A stretch of 64,000 nucleotides of DNA from Hygrocybe punicea. Its lineage: Eukaryota > Basidiomycota > Agaricomycetes > Agaricales > Hygrophoraceae. Below the pieces are notes generated by a model that worked only from the letters and a program-made list of their open reading frames with translations, did not search any database and was not told the DNA's origin. Positions 19,497 to 32,038 of this stretch are shown here, piece after piece. How positions within the stretch are numbered: the stretch's first letter is position 1; every line of letters begins with the position of its first letter. The translations under genes were made by a program, and so were the position numbers. The stretch covers positions 3,038,001-3,102,000 of the forward strand of contig OY744472.1 of NCBI GenBank assembly GCA_963556145.1, written 5' to 3'.

Positions 19497-22400
19497 AGTT
19501 CTCTAAATTCTTGTCTGAGATATCCAGAACAACCTCTAGTGATCACTTTAGTGTCAAAGCCTTGAATTATTACAGTTCCAGCAGCAGAGGCACTTCTAGA
19601 CAATGATGAATAATATGACATGTGATTGAAGCAACTGTTCAAATGCACAACATTGAATGGACGTGTTTTTCCTTGAGCAGCATGAGCAGTCATTGCAAAG
19701 TTAGGAAGCACCCAGACTTGTTGTCTCTCAATGGATTCCTTCAGGTCACTGGGAAATACGCACTGAATTGTCTTGGTGTTTTTTACAATTGGCACTACAT
19801 TGTCAGGCAGTCCTGGAATCTGTACTAGCTTTGGAGGCTTATCTAGTTCAACAAACAAAGTGTCAAGTACTCTTTTGCCATGACTTGCTTTCATTGACTG
19901 CCAGCCAACAACAAATCCTTCTTGTCCTTTTGTAATGTAGAGTTCAGTAGCATCATTATTACGAAGCATCACAGGCATACCAAGACATAAGGAGAGTTTC
20001 CCAGCAAAGTTATCAGTTGCAGCATGTCGCACTTTCCATATCTCTCTTTGTGTATCAAAATCAATGTCACTGGATTGATGTATTGCTTTAGATTTCAACT
20101 TGTTTCTAACAGAATCCTTGTCTTTTCCCCACTTGTCAATGGAATAGAAGTTGGTCAAGTTCTGGTTGGTGTCAGAAGCAAATCTTTCACATCCAAGAAG
20201 ATTGATTTGATCCTTTTGTGAGTGAATGCCACATATGATAGGAACATTTCTAAAATCCTTAAAGGCAACATTGGGCTGGTCTGGACGCTTTCCTGCAATT
20301 CTGGTTCTCAAAAATTGAATATCATGTGCAGTACATTTGCCATAGCGCATATTGACAAGGGCAGTTCTGAACAATGCATCCTCAGCTGTTTGGGTCCTCT
20401 GTCTCATGTTTTCTCTGAGAATCACCACTGTGGTCACTTGATGCCAGAGTGCTTTTCCAATGGCAGTTTCCTGAGAATGTGTTGTCAATGCTGCTGTGAT
20501 CTGAGTGCCAACTGTTCCACTGTACAATGGTGCACCTCCAACTGGTGGTAACTGTGCAAAGTCTCCAGCAAATATCATGTTGATTCCACCAAATGGCATG
20601 TCATGTATGTTCAAAGCTTTAGCTAGTCTAGCACTGATTTTGTAGAGATCATGACAAGACAACATTGAGACTTCATCAATGAAAATATAGTCAACTCCTT
20701 CTTGTCTACCTTTGAGCTGAGCAATGCCCATTGCTTCATTTCTATTTGACATGTTTGGATTGATGCCCAGGAAGTAGTGATAAGTAGAACCATTTTGCAG
20801 AGCTGCAGATGTACCAGTGGGACCAAGAATTACAAATCTGTGGGACTCATGTACAGTATCAAAGAAATCAACAACTGCTTTGATGACTTGTGATTTTCCA
20901 GTGCCAGCCATTCCAGCAATATTCATTTTCAACTGGTCACTGCTAGGAGAGGAAGCATGATTTGCAATAATCCTAAAGGCTCTTTTTTGCTCAGTGTTCA
21001 AGCTGAATTTTCTGACTGTGGCATCAATTAGTTGTTGTCGCTGTGCATTTTCAGCTCTAAAAGTTTGCATCAAGTATGATTGGTCCACAATCATCACATT
21101 GTTTTCATTTGGATCAGTATATGTTTTGTGTGAAGTAGACTTTGAGTTGGCAAGAATGTGTTGATTTTGCTCATCTAGTATATCTTGTCTTTGTTCTTGA
21201 ACAAGTTGTTTCCATTGACTACCAGGTTGATTCATTTCAACTTCAAGTGGGGCAGAATTTACAGTAATAGAACCATCTGGACATGGATCAAGCCAACCAA
21301 TATTTCTGACAATGTTTTCAGTGGCATCCATTTGAGCTTTGATCAGTCTACCATGTTGGCCAAGTTCAGAATATTTGTTTGTGCCATAATCTGCATTGTG
21401 TTTGTCCTGCTCATAATCATCATCTCCAAAGTCACCACCATTTTGAATGTTGTCATCATCCAAGTGTGAGATCATGTCTGAAGTCATAAATTGAGGACAG
21501 GTACCATCTAACACTGCTCCTTGTCCAAGCTGAGCAGAATAGTCATCTCTAGCATCAAGGCATTCATATCTCAGATTAAAGTTGTCCATGATATCTAATT
21601 GTCTATTAGTGAATTGATGATCAGTGAATGCTTCATCCCATGATTCCAGTTCACTTCTGAGGTCATTGCCAGATCTCCATGGTTTGAACAGAGTGAGAAT
21701 TGTGGTGCAATAGTATTGTCTGTCTCCTCTATCACGTCTGGGCAATGAACCACCAACAAAGTTTGGAACAACATGCTTCTTCTTTTTACTAAATTCCATA
21801 CAGTGTGTTTCATATAATGGGTGATCTTCTAGGAATAGTTTGGTATCCTCTTGGACAAACTCAGTGCTATCAGACTCATTGTCCTCTGAATCACATTCTA
21901 TGAAATTGTCATCATCTTTGATGTTCAGATCATCAAATTCTATGCTCAAGTCATTACTGGTAGATACATGAGATTTCAAAGTTTTTTTGTGAGTTGCAGT
22001 TGGTGGCTCAGATTCCAAAACATCTAACTCATCATCGCTGTTTATTTCATCATGAGGTTTTTGGAGGTTTCTCTTGACTCTTTCTGCACCCTGCACCCAT
22101 TCATACAAATTTGTGTCTTCATAATGAGCTGGTCTCTATATATAGTCATGCACAGCAGATAGTCCTATGAATTTTCCCTTTTGATTGTGCAGTACAACCT
22201 TTTCAGAGTCAACTTGCATGTCATTATTTTCATCTGGATTCCAAGCCTTTTGGACTTCTCTCACATAGTTTCTCCAATAAACAGGAATGAATTTGTGACT
22301 GGTATAATGGTCTGGGTTGCCAAGCAGATACATTGGTCCACCAATTTCAAGTTTTGCAGTTAAAGCATTGATGATCTGGGTGATGAGTTTTCTAGCTTTG

Positions 22401-25400
22401 TCTTTTCATTTCATGGATCCTCCAAGCATTTCTGAGTTTCTGTCAAACACACTTCTGATGGTATCAAATATGCTATAGGTTTTCAATCCAGGTTTTGTAA
22501 TATAGTCAGAGATATATGCTATAATGGCTTTGATTGCAGTACCAGAAAGAAGACTTGTAACATCAGAATTGCAGCAAAGTAGAAATGTCACAAGTGGTGT
22601 CAATGTATTGATCCAAGCTTCACCCTTTTTCATATGCAATGCACCAGTTTTTGGGTCTACTTGTGTTGATTCAAACAAAGGTCTGGGAAATCTAGCTTTG
22701 CATTTACCATGTTTGTTCATGCAACTGGGTCTATCTTTTCTCTGCACTTTCTCATTGTTAGCACTGTTTTTGCCACAATTATGAACATTAGAATGTAAAA
22801 TCAAATGATCAACAGTGTCTGCAAATCTGTCCCACCATGAATTCACCTGCTTGCAATCATTACAATTGTTGTCACTGTTCACATCATGCTTATTTGTACA
22901 CATAGATGGGGTGCTTCAGGTAGAGTCTGAGTGGGATCTTTGTAGTCTTCTTGTTCAGACTTCTGGTTTACCTTAGCTTTGACTTCATCCATTGCACCAG
23001 TCATGAATTCACCAATGTGCACACTTTCTAGATACTGAACAAAAGCTTGTTGGAAATCTGACATGGGATCCATTATTCTATCTCTGATTTCCTGAGGTGA
23101 CAGACATCCTTTTAGCCATAGTAGCATGTGCATGTGAAGTGTGAGATGTCCTTGTTGCTTCACTGTGCCATAGTATGCCTTGGTGTTGCCATAAAAGCCA
23201 GAATGCTTTAAGCCGACTCCCAGGACATGTTTGATAAAGAGCTCTACCATAAAGTGAAAGAATCTAGCACCAGCCACTGGATTTTCTGCAATAAGTATAT
23301 AGCGCTCATCATATCCTCTAAGCTCAGGTGTGAATGTTTCTTTTGTATCAGTATAATATAGGGAGAGTGGATGCATGTTATCAGCTGGTGAAAATGTAAT
23401 GAACCAGGAAGGTGCACCCACAAAGGACATCAGAGACCAGACTTCATTTCTCATGTATTTCTTGCTTGTGAGTGATCCTTTTACATGACTTCCTACATGA
23501 TCAATATCTTTAATTAATTGGAAACAAAGTTTCTCTTCATCAGTTTCTGGAGTAACATGTTCACCATCTTCCATTTTTCTAGCAATGTTATTCAAAACTC
23601 CAAGATCAACATCCATTAATCTTTGTGAGATGTGTTCAAATTTTGCTTTTTCAGCTAATAAATAGCCAGCTGTTGTAGACTCTTTTATTTGCTCATGGTT
23701 GAATGTAATCAAAGGAAAGTGGGGATCTTTCTGAAACCTCTTGTCATAATACATTAAAAAATGTCTCTTGTGTTTGATTTCAGACATCTTGCCTTGAATC
23801 AGTGAGTTTCCAATTCCACCAAGTCCATAAGGAAACAACCATGGCGTCATTTGGGGGAACAACTGAGGATTATTGTAGATGGATTGTGGATCACTCTCAT
23901 GTCCAATTGCCAGGATCTTTTTATTATTATCCATCAAATGTTTTAAGGCAATGGCTTTTATGGCTTTGATACTTTTGGTAGAGTACTCTTCACCTGTGAG
24001 ACCATGAACTACAAATGGACACATGCCTGTCTCAGTGCCTTCTTCCTCTTCCATGTCATTAACAGCAGTGGCTTCTGGGTTTTTGTTGACAAAGGATTGT
24101 CTGTACTCTACCACAACTGGTATGTCATTCTCAGGATATTGCTTCAAGTTTTCTTCTGAAATCTCCAAGTCAAAATAGTCACTGTGGTTCAGTTTCAACC
24201 AGTTCAAAGCAGTAGCAACTTTCTTTCTCCTAACAAGCAATGGTGTCCGCTCAAAATCAAATTTTGTAGGCTTACATGGTCCAGTATAAATAAATGCAAG
24301 TACTTTGTCCAACTCATCAAGAGGTGGGGGTAAAATGTCATATATCTTTGGAGTTGGGTTGGCAAAAGTAATAGCATTGGCTCTCATCTTATGCATTCCT
24401 GAAGAAACTCTCACAATGCATCTATTGTGTCTCACTCTAGCAATTAACAGTTGCTCTGCATAAGACAAGTTACTCAATTCATTAGGAATTTGTCCAAGCC
24501 ATAAACCATTTGCCAGTGACATAGCTGGGCATTTTCCTTTCACCAAAGACTTGCAACACTTCTTGCAAATGCCATGTAGATCTTCAATTATTACAGGGCT
24601 GTCTGAAGATTCAATTGGATCATTTACTGAGAAGCGCTCTTTTTGAGTTATACCAGCTTGTTTCAAACAACTTAAATTAAACTCTGTGTAACTTTGCAAT
24701 TGAGAAACTGGAGTCAATCTTCCACAGACAGCACAACCAGATTCAATGAATTTGTTGGGAGAGGTATCACTACAAAATCCTGACATAATAGTGTGTTGCA
24801 ATTTAGCTGAAGGTCGATCAGGAGGGAATTGAATATTATCTCTGTAAGTTTGAACAGCAATCTGGTTTATTTGTGCATGCTGCTCAGGGTTATTTATGGT
24901 ATGTCTTCTAACTGCATTTAGTATGTGTTGCAGATGCTTTTCATGATAATCAACCTTGAATTTTGTAACAGCTGCAAGGTTTTGTGTTGCATGCTTCTCA
25001 GGATTTTCCAGATGAAATTTCTGGACAGCTGCTATGTTTTGTGCTGCATGTAGGGAAATGCAGGGGTAATCCCAGGATATATTTGTCTGTATCCGTACTC
25101 GTACTCTCCACAGATACAGATGCACTATCCATGGATTTTACCCACGGATTCCCGATCAAAATGAGCCGGAGATCACCTGAAACGGTCAAGAATTGACTGA
25201 GATAGAGTCCAATCAATGTTTAGTCTCTATCTCAGTCAATTTTTGACTGTTTTGGATGATCTCTGGCTCATTTTGAAGCCCACGGATACGAGAATCTGTA
25301 TCCATACTCGTACTCTTAAGAGTACGGATACCTGCGGATCAGGATTTACCCTTATCCCTGCATTTCCCTAGCTGCATGCTTCTCAGGATTTTTCAGATGA

Positions 25401-25648
25401 AATTTCTGGACAGCTACTTGGTTGTGTTTTGAATGCTTGGCAGAATTGTCACTCTGAGATTTCTTAACAGCTGCAAGATTTTGTTTTGCATGTTTGTCAG
25501 GATTTTCACTCTGAAATTTCTGTACAGCTGCAAGATTTTGTTGTGCATATTTGTTGGGATTTTGTGCTTTGAACTTATTTACTGCTCTGATGTTCAAAGT
25601 TTTCTTGTGAACACACCAAGTTACTGTCTCTGTCATACAAAATGTCAT
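19497..25648 (-). pseudogene. Helitron copy 2 Rep/helicase, lacking the C-terminal module
   Basis: Order from the N-terminus: a start at 25648; about eight 19-residue repeats of type AxQNLAAVxKFxxxNPxKH; Cys-rich segments (CAVCG, CKKCCKSL); a block LPPPLDELDKVLAFIYTGPC matching the DUF6570 region of fungal Helitrons; the Helitron-like N domain with LHMHMLLW; the tyrosine pair YISDYITK; and the PIF1 helicase with GMAGTGKS and FIDEVSML. Damage: a MITE at 25051-25370, a frameshift at about 22880-22903 (EAPPP in copy 1), stops TGA near 22407 and TAG near 22138 where copy 1 has Arg and Tyr, and loss of all sequence after QEFREL at 19497. A 9-bp deletion removes ASM after GGPM. Confidence 0.93.
25051..25370. 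mobile_element. hAT-type foldback MITE, copy B (320 bp)
   Basis: TIRs TAGGGAAATGCAGGG and CCCTGCATTTCCCTA, flanked by the 8-bp duplication GCTGCATG (25043-25050 and 25371-25378). It interrupts the 19-residue repeat array of Helitron copy 2. The central inverted repeat (about 25168-25265) resembles that of copy A, sharing AACGGTCAAG and GTTTTGGATGAT. Confidence 0.92.
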
Positions 25649-25739
25649 TCTATGCCCAGTTACTTTGAATTTTTATAAAGACAATTTGCAAAAGTATGAA
25701 AATCCCCCTTATTTATCAAATTTAATCCCAATTCATCAT
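25623..25739. repeat. 117-bp inverted repeat, left arm
   Basis: Nearly identical to the reverse complement of 26539-26655. It overlaps the predicted Met start of the copy 2 frame and separates it from the 25736-26449 frame. Confidence 0.88.
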
Positions 25740-26449
25740 GCAATTGCTTCATTGTCAATAAATTCAAAGACAGATACAAATTCAGGGCAGTTGGAGCACA
25801 CATGAGTCTGAATTGCAGTTTGAATTGATGCATGATTCATTTTTGAGTGTACAAGAATGCTATGACTAGCTGCAATCACTTTCAAGTTTGGAATGGTCAA
25901 CTTTGGAAGCAACAATTCAAATGGGTGATTTACAATTACAAGTGACTTTTCAGATGATGATTCCGGTGAGAGTGCTTCATCTTTTGGCAGGTAAGAATGG
26001 AATTTACATTTAGATGCATCCATACTAGCATTGTCATTGGTTGAAGCAGGCATTAGTTCATGAAGTGAGAATACATTTGCTTTGCCTCCACCAATGCATT
26101 TAATATGAATGTTGGCATTGAAGGATATATTTTCAGACTTGAAAATGTCAAATAATTTCGAAGTTTTATTGCAAATATATTGAGCAGATACTTGAAAAGC
26201 TAAGTAATGATACAGAACCAATAAGAACAACAGAATGGCTCCATTGGCTAATATAGGTTGTTTTGTAACATATTGCAAGTAAGCTCTGAAGTCATGTTTT
26301 CTGAACAGATTCTGTTGAAGTTTCAACTTAATATACATGCACTTATTAGCAATGCTGGTTGCACAATGATACTCAGAAAGTAAAACACACATGTTCAAGA
26401 AGATTCTGGTATATAGTTCAAATAGAAAGAGGTATGAGCTGGTTGACAA
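25736..26449 (-). CDS. Putative N-terminal Helitron ORF with SAP-like motif
   Basis: A 237-codon frame in the 5' part of Helitron copy 2, on the same strand and just upstream of the Rep/helicase frame. The C-terminal half reads as ordinary protein: LTIPNLKVIAASHSILVHSK, then an AIQTHVCSNCPEF segment with a CxxC pair. The spacing of hydrophobic residues and the IAASH core resemble SAP-type DNA-binding helices, and comparable segments precede DUF6570 in basidiomycete Helitron proteins as I recall them. The N-terminal half is hydrophobic and may not be coding. It could be a separate exon of the Rep/helicase gene. Enclosed by the 117-bp inverted repeat. Confidence 0.5.
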   Translation of the reverse strand: MSTSSYLFLFELYTRIFLNMCVLLSEYHCATSIANKCMYIKLKLQQNLFRKHDFRAYLQYVTKQPILANGAILLFLLVLYHYLAFQVSAQYICNKTSKLFDIFKSENISFNANIHIKCIGGGKANVFSLHELMPASTNDNASMDASKCKFHSYLPKDEALSPESSSEKSLVIVNHPFELLLPKLTIPNLKVIAASHSILVHSKMNHASIQTAIQTHVCSNCPEFVSVFEFIDNEAIA

Positions 26450-26538
26450 CTAGAAAGAACAAATTCAGTGCTGTTGTGGATATTTGTGATTTTTTCAGGG
26501 TTTGGTGACATGGAGGAAGAAGTGGACTGGAGACCAAT

Positions 26539-26655
26539 ATGATGAAAGGGGATTAAACTTGGTAAATAAGGGTGATTTTCATACTTTGGCAAATTGTCTT
26601 TATAAAAATTCAAAGTAACTGGGCATAGAATGACATTTTGTATGACAGAGACAGT
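26539..26655. repeat. 117-bp inverted repeat, right arm
   Basis: Partner of 25623-25739. The similarity continues a few bases outward (CACACCAA on one side, TTGGTGTG on the other). Confidence 0.88.
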
Positions 26656-26994
26656 TGGTGTGACAGGGACATTTTGTATGACATTTGCAGGAGGCACAAG
26701 GCCAATCCCAGTGACAGCACATTGTGTCCAAGACATTGCAATGATAAAAATCATAAGACATTGTGACATGGATGACATTTTTAACATTTTTGTGAACAGG
26801 TTTATAGTTTTTTATGACAATAGAAGCTGGATAACAATATTTGAATGTCAAATATATCTGAAGAAGATAAATAAACAACATACCAATACAGATTCCACAA
26901 CATTACAGTACAAATGCAAAACTTCCAAGAAATTCCACATTTTAAGGCTATATATGAATATAATATGTAAACATTTGATCATAGATGGTAATAG
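26656..26994. other. Helitron 5' region, no gene recognised
   Basis: AT-rich sequence between the inverted repeat and the 302-bp tandem repeat. A short repeat of GACAGGGACATTTTGTATGA type is seen at 26640-26690. Confidence 0.5.
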
Positions 26995-27665
26995 ATTCAT
27001 ACCTGAGCCAGAAAAGATCCACTGTAAACCTGTAGGTTAAGAAGTGAGCTTATACAATCTAAAAAAGTGAAAAAATGCGAAATTTCCACATACTTTGAAT
27101 GTTGACAGGGAGATTGGCTAGCAAATGATAGATTATGTCAACCAATGATAATTTACACCAATAAAAGACATTACCAGTGGTCCAAGATACAAAACAGAGC
27201 CAGAGCAAAGAAAAAGCATGAAAATCTGAAGAATTTTCGACTTTTATGTCTATATAAGGCAAGCTTATGTCAGCATCGTACCCTGAATGGTGCGGGGACA
27301 TCACCTGAGCCAGTTCGCATTTTTTCGGAGTCTGAATACAGAAAACTGAGCTTAAACAAGCCAAAATGGTGAAAAAACATGAAATTTGTGTGTACTTTGA
27401 AAATTGACAGGGAGATGAGCTGTAAAATGATAGATTATGTTGATAAACAATAAGATTTACAAATTGAAGACATTACCTGTGGTCCAGGAAAGACAATAGA
27501 GCCATATAGAAGAAAAAGCACAAAAATCCGATGAATTTTGCACTTTTATGTCTAAAAAAGGAAAGCTTATGTCAGCATTGGACCCTCAATGGTCCGGGCA
27601 CATCACCTGATCCAGAAAACATTTTTTCGGAGTCTGAATATGGAAACTGAGCTTAAACGAGCTAA
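26995..27665. repeat. Tandem repeat, 301-302 bp period, just over two copies
   Basis: Anchor word GAGCTTA occurs at 27046, 27348 and 27649; ACCTGAGCCAG or ACCTGATCCAG occurs at 27001, 27303 and 27604. Units are diverged but collinear. Non-coding, within the 5' region of Helitron copy 2. Confidence 0.88.
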
Positions 27666-28045
27666 AAAGGTCAAAAAACATGGCATTTACATACTAAATG
27701 GGAAAGGTGGTGGTTCAGGTTCAAGAGGCAAAAGTACAATAAGGTTCAAAGTCTGGGTTCAAATGGTGATCTGACTAATGATTACATAATCATGATTATA
27801 TAAGAAATTTGACCAAAACCAAAATTAAAATATAAAGTAATCTAACCATATTAGGTTTGTTTATTTGTATTTGTTTGTTATATGGCCAAGTTGCACTGTC
27901 ACTTAGAAACATCAGGTGATAATATTAGTAGGACCGCATTTTATTTGTCTTTGTTTACATCTATTTATATTTGTTTACCAAACCTCAAATAATCCTATCT
28001 AAATCCAAACATATGATGAAATATATATTATTGCAATATATGATA
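27666..28045. other. AT-rich non-coding segment
   Basis: No open frame of note and no recognised repeat; lies within the 5' region of Helitron copy 2. Confidence 0.5.
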
Positions 28046-28235
28046 AGATTTATTATATGCGGTGAAGTTTATGACAATCAGTACAAAATTTAGCATATAT
28101 TATGAAAATTTACCTTATATGGTTAGACTGGTCACATGTGACAGTCACTACTGCAATCAGCATAAAATTTGGTATACAATATTACAAATTACTTTATATG
28201 GTTAGATTGGTCACATGTGACTGTGACACCTTGCC
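28046..28235. repeat. 79-bp tandem units carrying palindrome GTCACATGTGAC
   Basis: The 12-bp perfect palindrome occurs at 28131-28142 and 28210-28221, each preceded by TATATGGTTAGAYTG. Spacing is exactly 79 bp, the same as in the inverted relative at 32971-33140. Possibly protein-binding iterons near the Helitron 5' end. Confidence 0.85.
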
Positions 28236-28565
28236 CGAAATGGTTATATCAGTTAGCAGTTCAATTTTCAGCTAATTCCGATAAGAACTAAAGGCAGTAT
28301 GAAAATTTTGAATATAATTGGAATGTAATTTGACTTGCATGAGACATCCCATATTTGGATTCTTATGTAAGCCACTCCAAACATGGCCCAGATTTTATGT
28401 TACATTCCAGCATAAGAAGTAGAATCATATCTCTTGCCCAAAAAGATTTTCTCTATAGGCGATGCAAAAACATTAATTAATTAATTAAGTATGAAACTTC
28501 ACTGAATCAGGTCTGATAAAGAACGAGTCTGTTAATAAATTAAAAGAACTTGTAACAAGTCCTTT
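28236..28565 (-). mobile_element. Helitron copy 2, 5' terminal region
   Basis: Reverse complement matches 32628-32950: CAGACTCGTTCTTTATCAG, a TTAATTAATTAA run and following sequence. Read on the minus strand the end is ACTTGTTACAAGTTC. ACTTGTT is the complement of AACAAGT at the right end of copy 1, so the element may have 7-bp inverted termini. Confidence 0.65.
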
Positions 28566-28760
28566 TTTTGTACCTTTTGCACCTTTTACACCTTGTAAAA
28601 GGTGCCAAAGGTGCCAAGAGGTCCACCTTTTCCAAGAGGTAACATCTTTTCCAAGGAAGTGACCCAGCTTAGAAAAGGTCAACCTCTTGGGACCTTTTGT
28701 CCCTTTTGCTCCTTTTGCCCCTTGTAAAAAGTGGCCCTTTTTGGACCAGATAATACACAT
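28566..28760. repeat. Imperfect hairpin cluster of CCTTTT/AAAAGG words
   Basis: Inverted words such as CACCTTTTACACC/TGTAAAAGGTG, and CCAAGAGGTCCACCTTTTC against GAAAAGGTCAACCTCTTGG near 28613-28695. Non-coding foldback. Confidence 0.7.
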
Positions 28761-29190
28761 CTGCAGTACAGATTGTGAAGGAACACACAATTCAAAGACA
28801 ATATCAATTATTAATAATTAATTAGATTACAAATATAATTGATTTAACAGATTACTTTACTACAACTATATTTACTAAAAACTTATGAGATATACATTGT
28901 CTATAAACATTGAGCAAATCAGTAATAATTGAAACTGAAGGGAATGATACACACCTAACAAGTAAATGCATCTACCTGACTTATATATGTTTTGAGGTTG
29001 GACATGGACCATTTGGCGAAGTTTGACAAAATGGAGTGCCCAATATCATGGCTATTTTCAGTAAGTTTTGACTTTAAATTCCTGTGTGAGTTGCACCCAA
29101 CAATGAAGAATGGGTGCAAAAGAGCACAGGTAAATTTAACTTGGATTCATATTACTAACTAATCCAACAATGATTTTAGGTTCTTTTTTC
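28761..29190. other. No gene recognised
   Basis: AT-rich. The right end carries an intron-like acceptor (TACTAACTAATCC, then TTTTAG at about 29178). Confidence 0.45.
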
Positions 29191-29452
29191 TGGCATCCCA
29201 TGCCAAATGAATGCACCAATGGCCCTGGTGCAAACCCTACATGCGACTGACCATGATACATGGGAACAGCAAACAGCAAATGCAATGGGGAATGCAGAAG
29301 ATGAGAATGGCGATGACAAGGATGGCCAGGACAACGAGGATGGCAAAAACGATGAGGGTGGAAACGACAATGATGATATGCAGCTCACGTCCCTAAGCAC
29401 GGAAACTTCTATTGGACCTATTCTAACCTCAACACACTACAATTCACTGTGA
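29191..29452 (+). other. Asp/Glu/Asn/Gly-rich exon-like frame
   Basis: The frame from 29207 encodes about 80 residues including ENGDDKDGQDNEDGKNDEGG. It follows an intron acceptor as in 12600-12860. Probably a decayed member of the same low-complexity family. Confidence 0.35.
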
Positions 29453-30309
29453 AACATCCCGATTTAAATGTATCTCCATTGTGATGCAACTGTGATATGC
29501 ATGCAATATGTGTGATACTTCAACATTACTGCGATTTTATTCGGAGCTCTTTGCAGCTCTTTGGCCCTTTCAGAAACATATTTCGAGCCTCTCCGACATC
29601 ACCCATGCTTATACCATTCACCCTAAGTCATTCCTATTCCATCCCAATTCCATTCCGGTCCCAGGGAAGTTTTTATGTGACATGTTTCACTTACTTCAAA
29701 CATTATAGCTCCTATCATCTAGATATTTTGGATATTGCTTCACATGGTGTTATACCCATTGTTTCAGTTCTGTTTCATCCCTGTTGCACCATAGTTCCAT
29801 CGTGTGCCGTTTATTTGTCTTGTCTTCTTCACCCTTTATTGTCCTGACAACCAACTTCGCATAAATACCCTCTATAGTTTACATACTAGAGAGACATCTT
29901 GTATACCCCCAATTCCAGTCTATCATATCACCTCTTTACTGTGCAATAGCTCTGATATGCTCTATTAAATTTTGTGTTCCTTCTACAAAGTGCTATGTAT
30001 ACGCTGAAAATGTCGCAACTGTTTCGCACACACTGCATACACTGCACACATTGCACACAACAGAAACATCATTGCAGCTACCCAGAGCACTTACAAGTAT
30101 TGTTTCTAACCTTTAGGATTGAGATTGAACCCCTCAGAATTCGTACAGCACTGTGGTAGAGTAGGTATTTGATTCCATTTGTATTGCCGCAGTGCACCCT
30201 TTCAATGAGGACCACCATGCTATGCCACCACAATGAAGAATGAGGAGATGAATCCGAGATGCACTGGGCCTGTGTAGTTGCACCCACGCCCTCCCAGTAA
30301 GTCTTTTTT
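29453..30309. other. No gene recognised
   Basis: Only short frames. A run of CACTGCATACACTGCACAC words lies at 30030-30060. Confidence 0.45.
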
Positions 30310-30842
30310 TGTTATCTATGTTTACTGAGTATTGCCAATCCTGAGCCACTCCCGCCACCCTCATCCTCATGTGTGGATGCAGCAGCAATGGCAGCAGAGG
30401 TGGAGAGGTCCTGAGGGGTGCACACACAGGAATTGACTGGAATGACTGGATAAGGCTGAACTGAACTGACTACTACATCCAGAACGCTACCAATTAGGAC
30501 CAACTGTGGGAGCCTGGTCATGTGATGACTCAGGCACAACCACTCCAGTGGCAGAGCAGCAACATGATGAGGATGGACAGCAGCAAGGACAGCAGGGACA
30601 GGGACAATGACAGGGACATTGATGAATGAGATGATGGGGACCACAACAATGATGGGGACCATGATGGAGACGATGGGGATGAGGACAACAAGGACAGCCA
30701 GAAATGATGATGGGATGCAAGGGGGTAAGTATTTTTTTGCTCCCTTTTTTGATCCTCTCCCTCTTGCCTCCTCCTCCCACACCCCTCCTTCCCCACTCCC
30801 ACACCACACCCCTACCTTCCTACTCCCCATACCCCTCCTCAT
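30310..30842. repeat. Diverged inverted relative of the 157-bp repeat plus GAC/GGG repeat
   Basis: 30425-30545 matches the reverse complement of 12862-12990 (TGACTACTACATC; GGGAGCCTGGTCA). It is followed by repeats of GACAGGGACA type and then an intron-like GTAAGT with a pyrimidine-rich tract to CATGTAG at 30846. Confidence 0.65.
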
Positions 30843-32038
30843 GTAGTTAATCTTTCAATTTTCAATCAAGTATATATTTGCTATCCATTGAAATGAAGCA
30901 AGGGGAGCAGCAGGAGACTGGAGTGGTGCATCTACTTTAATGTAGTTTATGCTCTAGTTCTAACTATTCAGAAAAAAATGACCAGCAAAGTTGTGGGATC
31001 ACCACCACCACCAGCAGCAACAGCAGCAGTGGGGCAACAACCACAACAACAACCACCCCATGGCAATGGTGGCAGCAGTGAGATGATGATGGTTGCAACA
31101 AAAGACTGGCAAGGGCAATGGGGGGCTTCAAATAATATGTAGATGGTTCAGTACTAGGAGTGAGTTGAAACTAGTTGTTCAGGTTTGGGGGTAGCCTGAA
31201 GTGTGGTTGAGCCTGGAGTGGTGGCTGTAATTGAAACTCCATTTTAATATGTTCCCATGAAAGTAGTGTGGCACTTCAGCCTCATGTTTGACAGGGTATC
31301 TGGCTGCCCCCACTTTCACCCCACTCTTAACTGCCCTTCCAATTGCCATTCCCCCTCTTATCTTGTAGTGGAGTGTAGATAGCATTTTTGTGCAATACAT
31401 ATCACCAGTCAAAGGTGAGCTAGGCAGGGTTTTGTGCCTGTGACACAGACCAGAAAGCCATAGGTCTATAGGCTGTCAGTATTCAGTAGTCTACAATTGA
31501 TCTGAACTGTTGGGATTGTGTCCTTCAGTGGGCCAATCTTTAGCTGACCTTCAGACCAGATGGTAATCACTCCATTGACTGGGGTGGCATCACAACTGCA
31601 GACCAATTGGCTGAGCCTACTGACCGGTGTGTCAGCAAGTTGACTGGATGGTTCTTCAAGAGACAGGTCTCTCATCAAGATCCCCTCTATCCCTGGACCC
31701 TGGATTTGAACTTGGTGTGTCAGGATTGGTTGTTGGCCTGAACACCACAATTTATTTTGATTGACTTTGTCCCAATGTAAGTGCCATGGTTGGTACACTA
31801 AAAAATGCCAACTCACAGCATCTTTGAACTAGGCATAACATTCAGGAATCCCCTCACAGTGCTGTGTGTCGGAGTGAGCATGATGAATGCCAGCTTGACA
31901 GTCCAGTACATCATCGTATTCTGCAGCAAACAGACCTTCCACCTCAACCCATTCTGCCTTTGAATTTGCCTATAAACAATCAAGTTCCAGTGGTTCCCTA
32001 TCAGGGTGGTGACCATTTTGTCACACCACCAACTTCTT
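30843..32038. other. No gene recognised
   Basis: Contains a CACCACCACCAGCAGCAACAG-type patch near 31000 and otherwise unremarkable sequence with short frames. Confidence 0.45.

Noticed and set aside
28566..28760. Frame rich in KGAKGTKG resembling collagen
   Set aside because: A hairpin of CCTTTT/AAAAGG words produces it; there is no start, length or conservation to support a gene.
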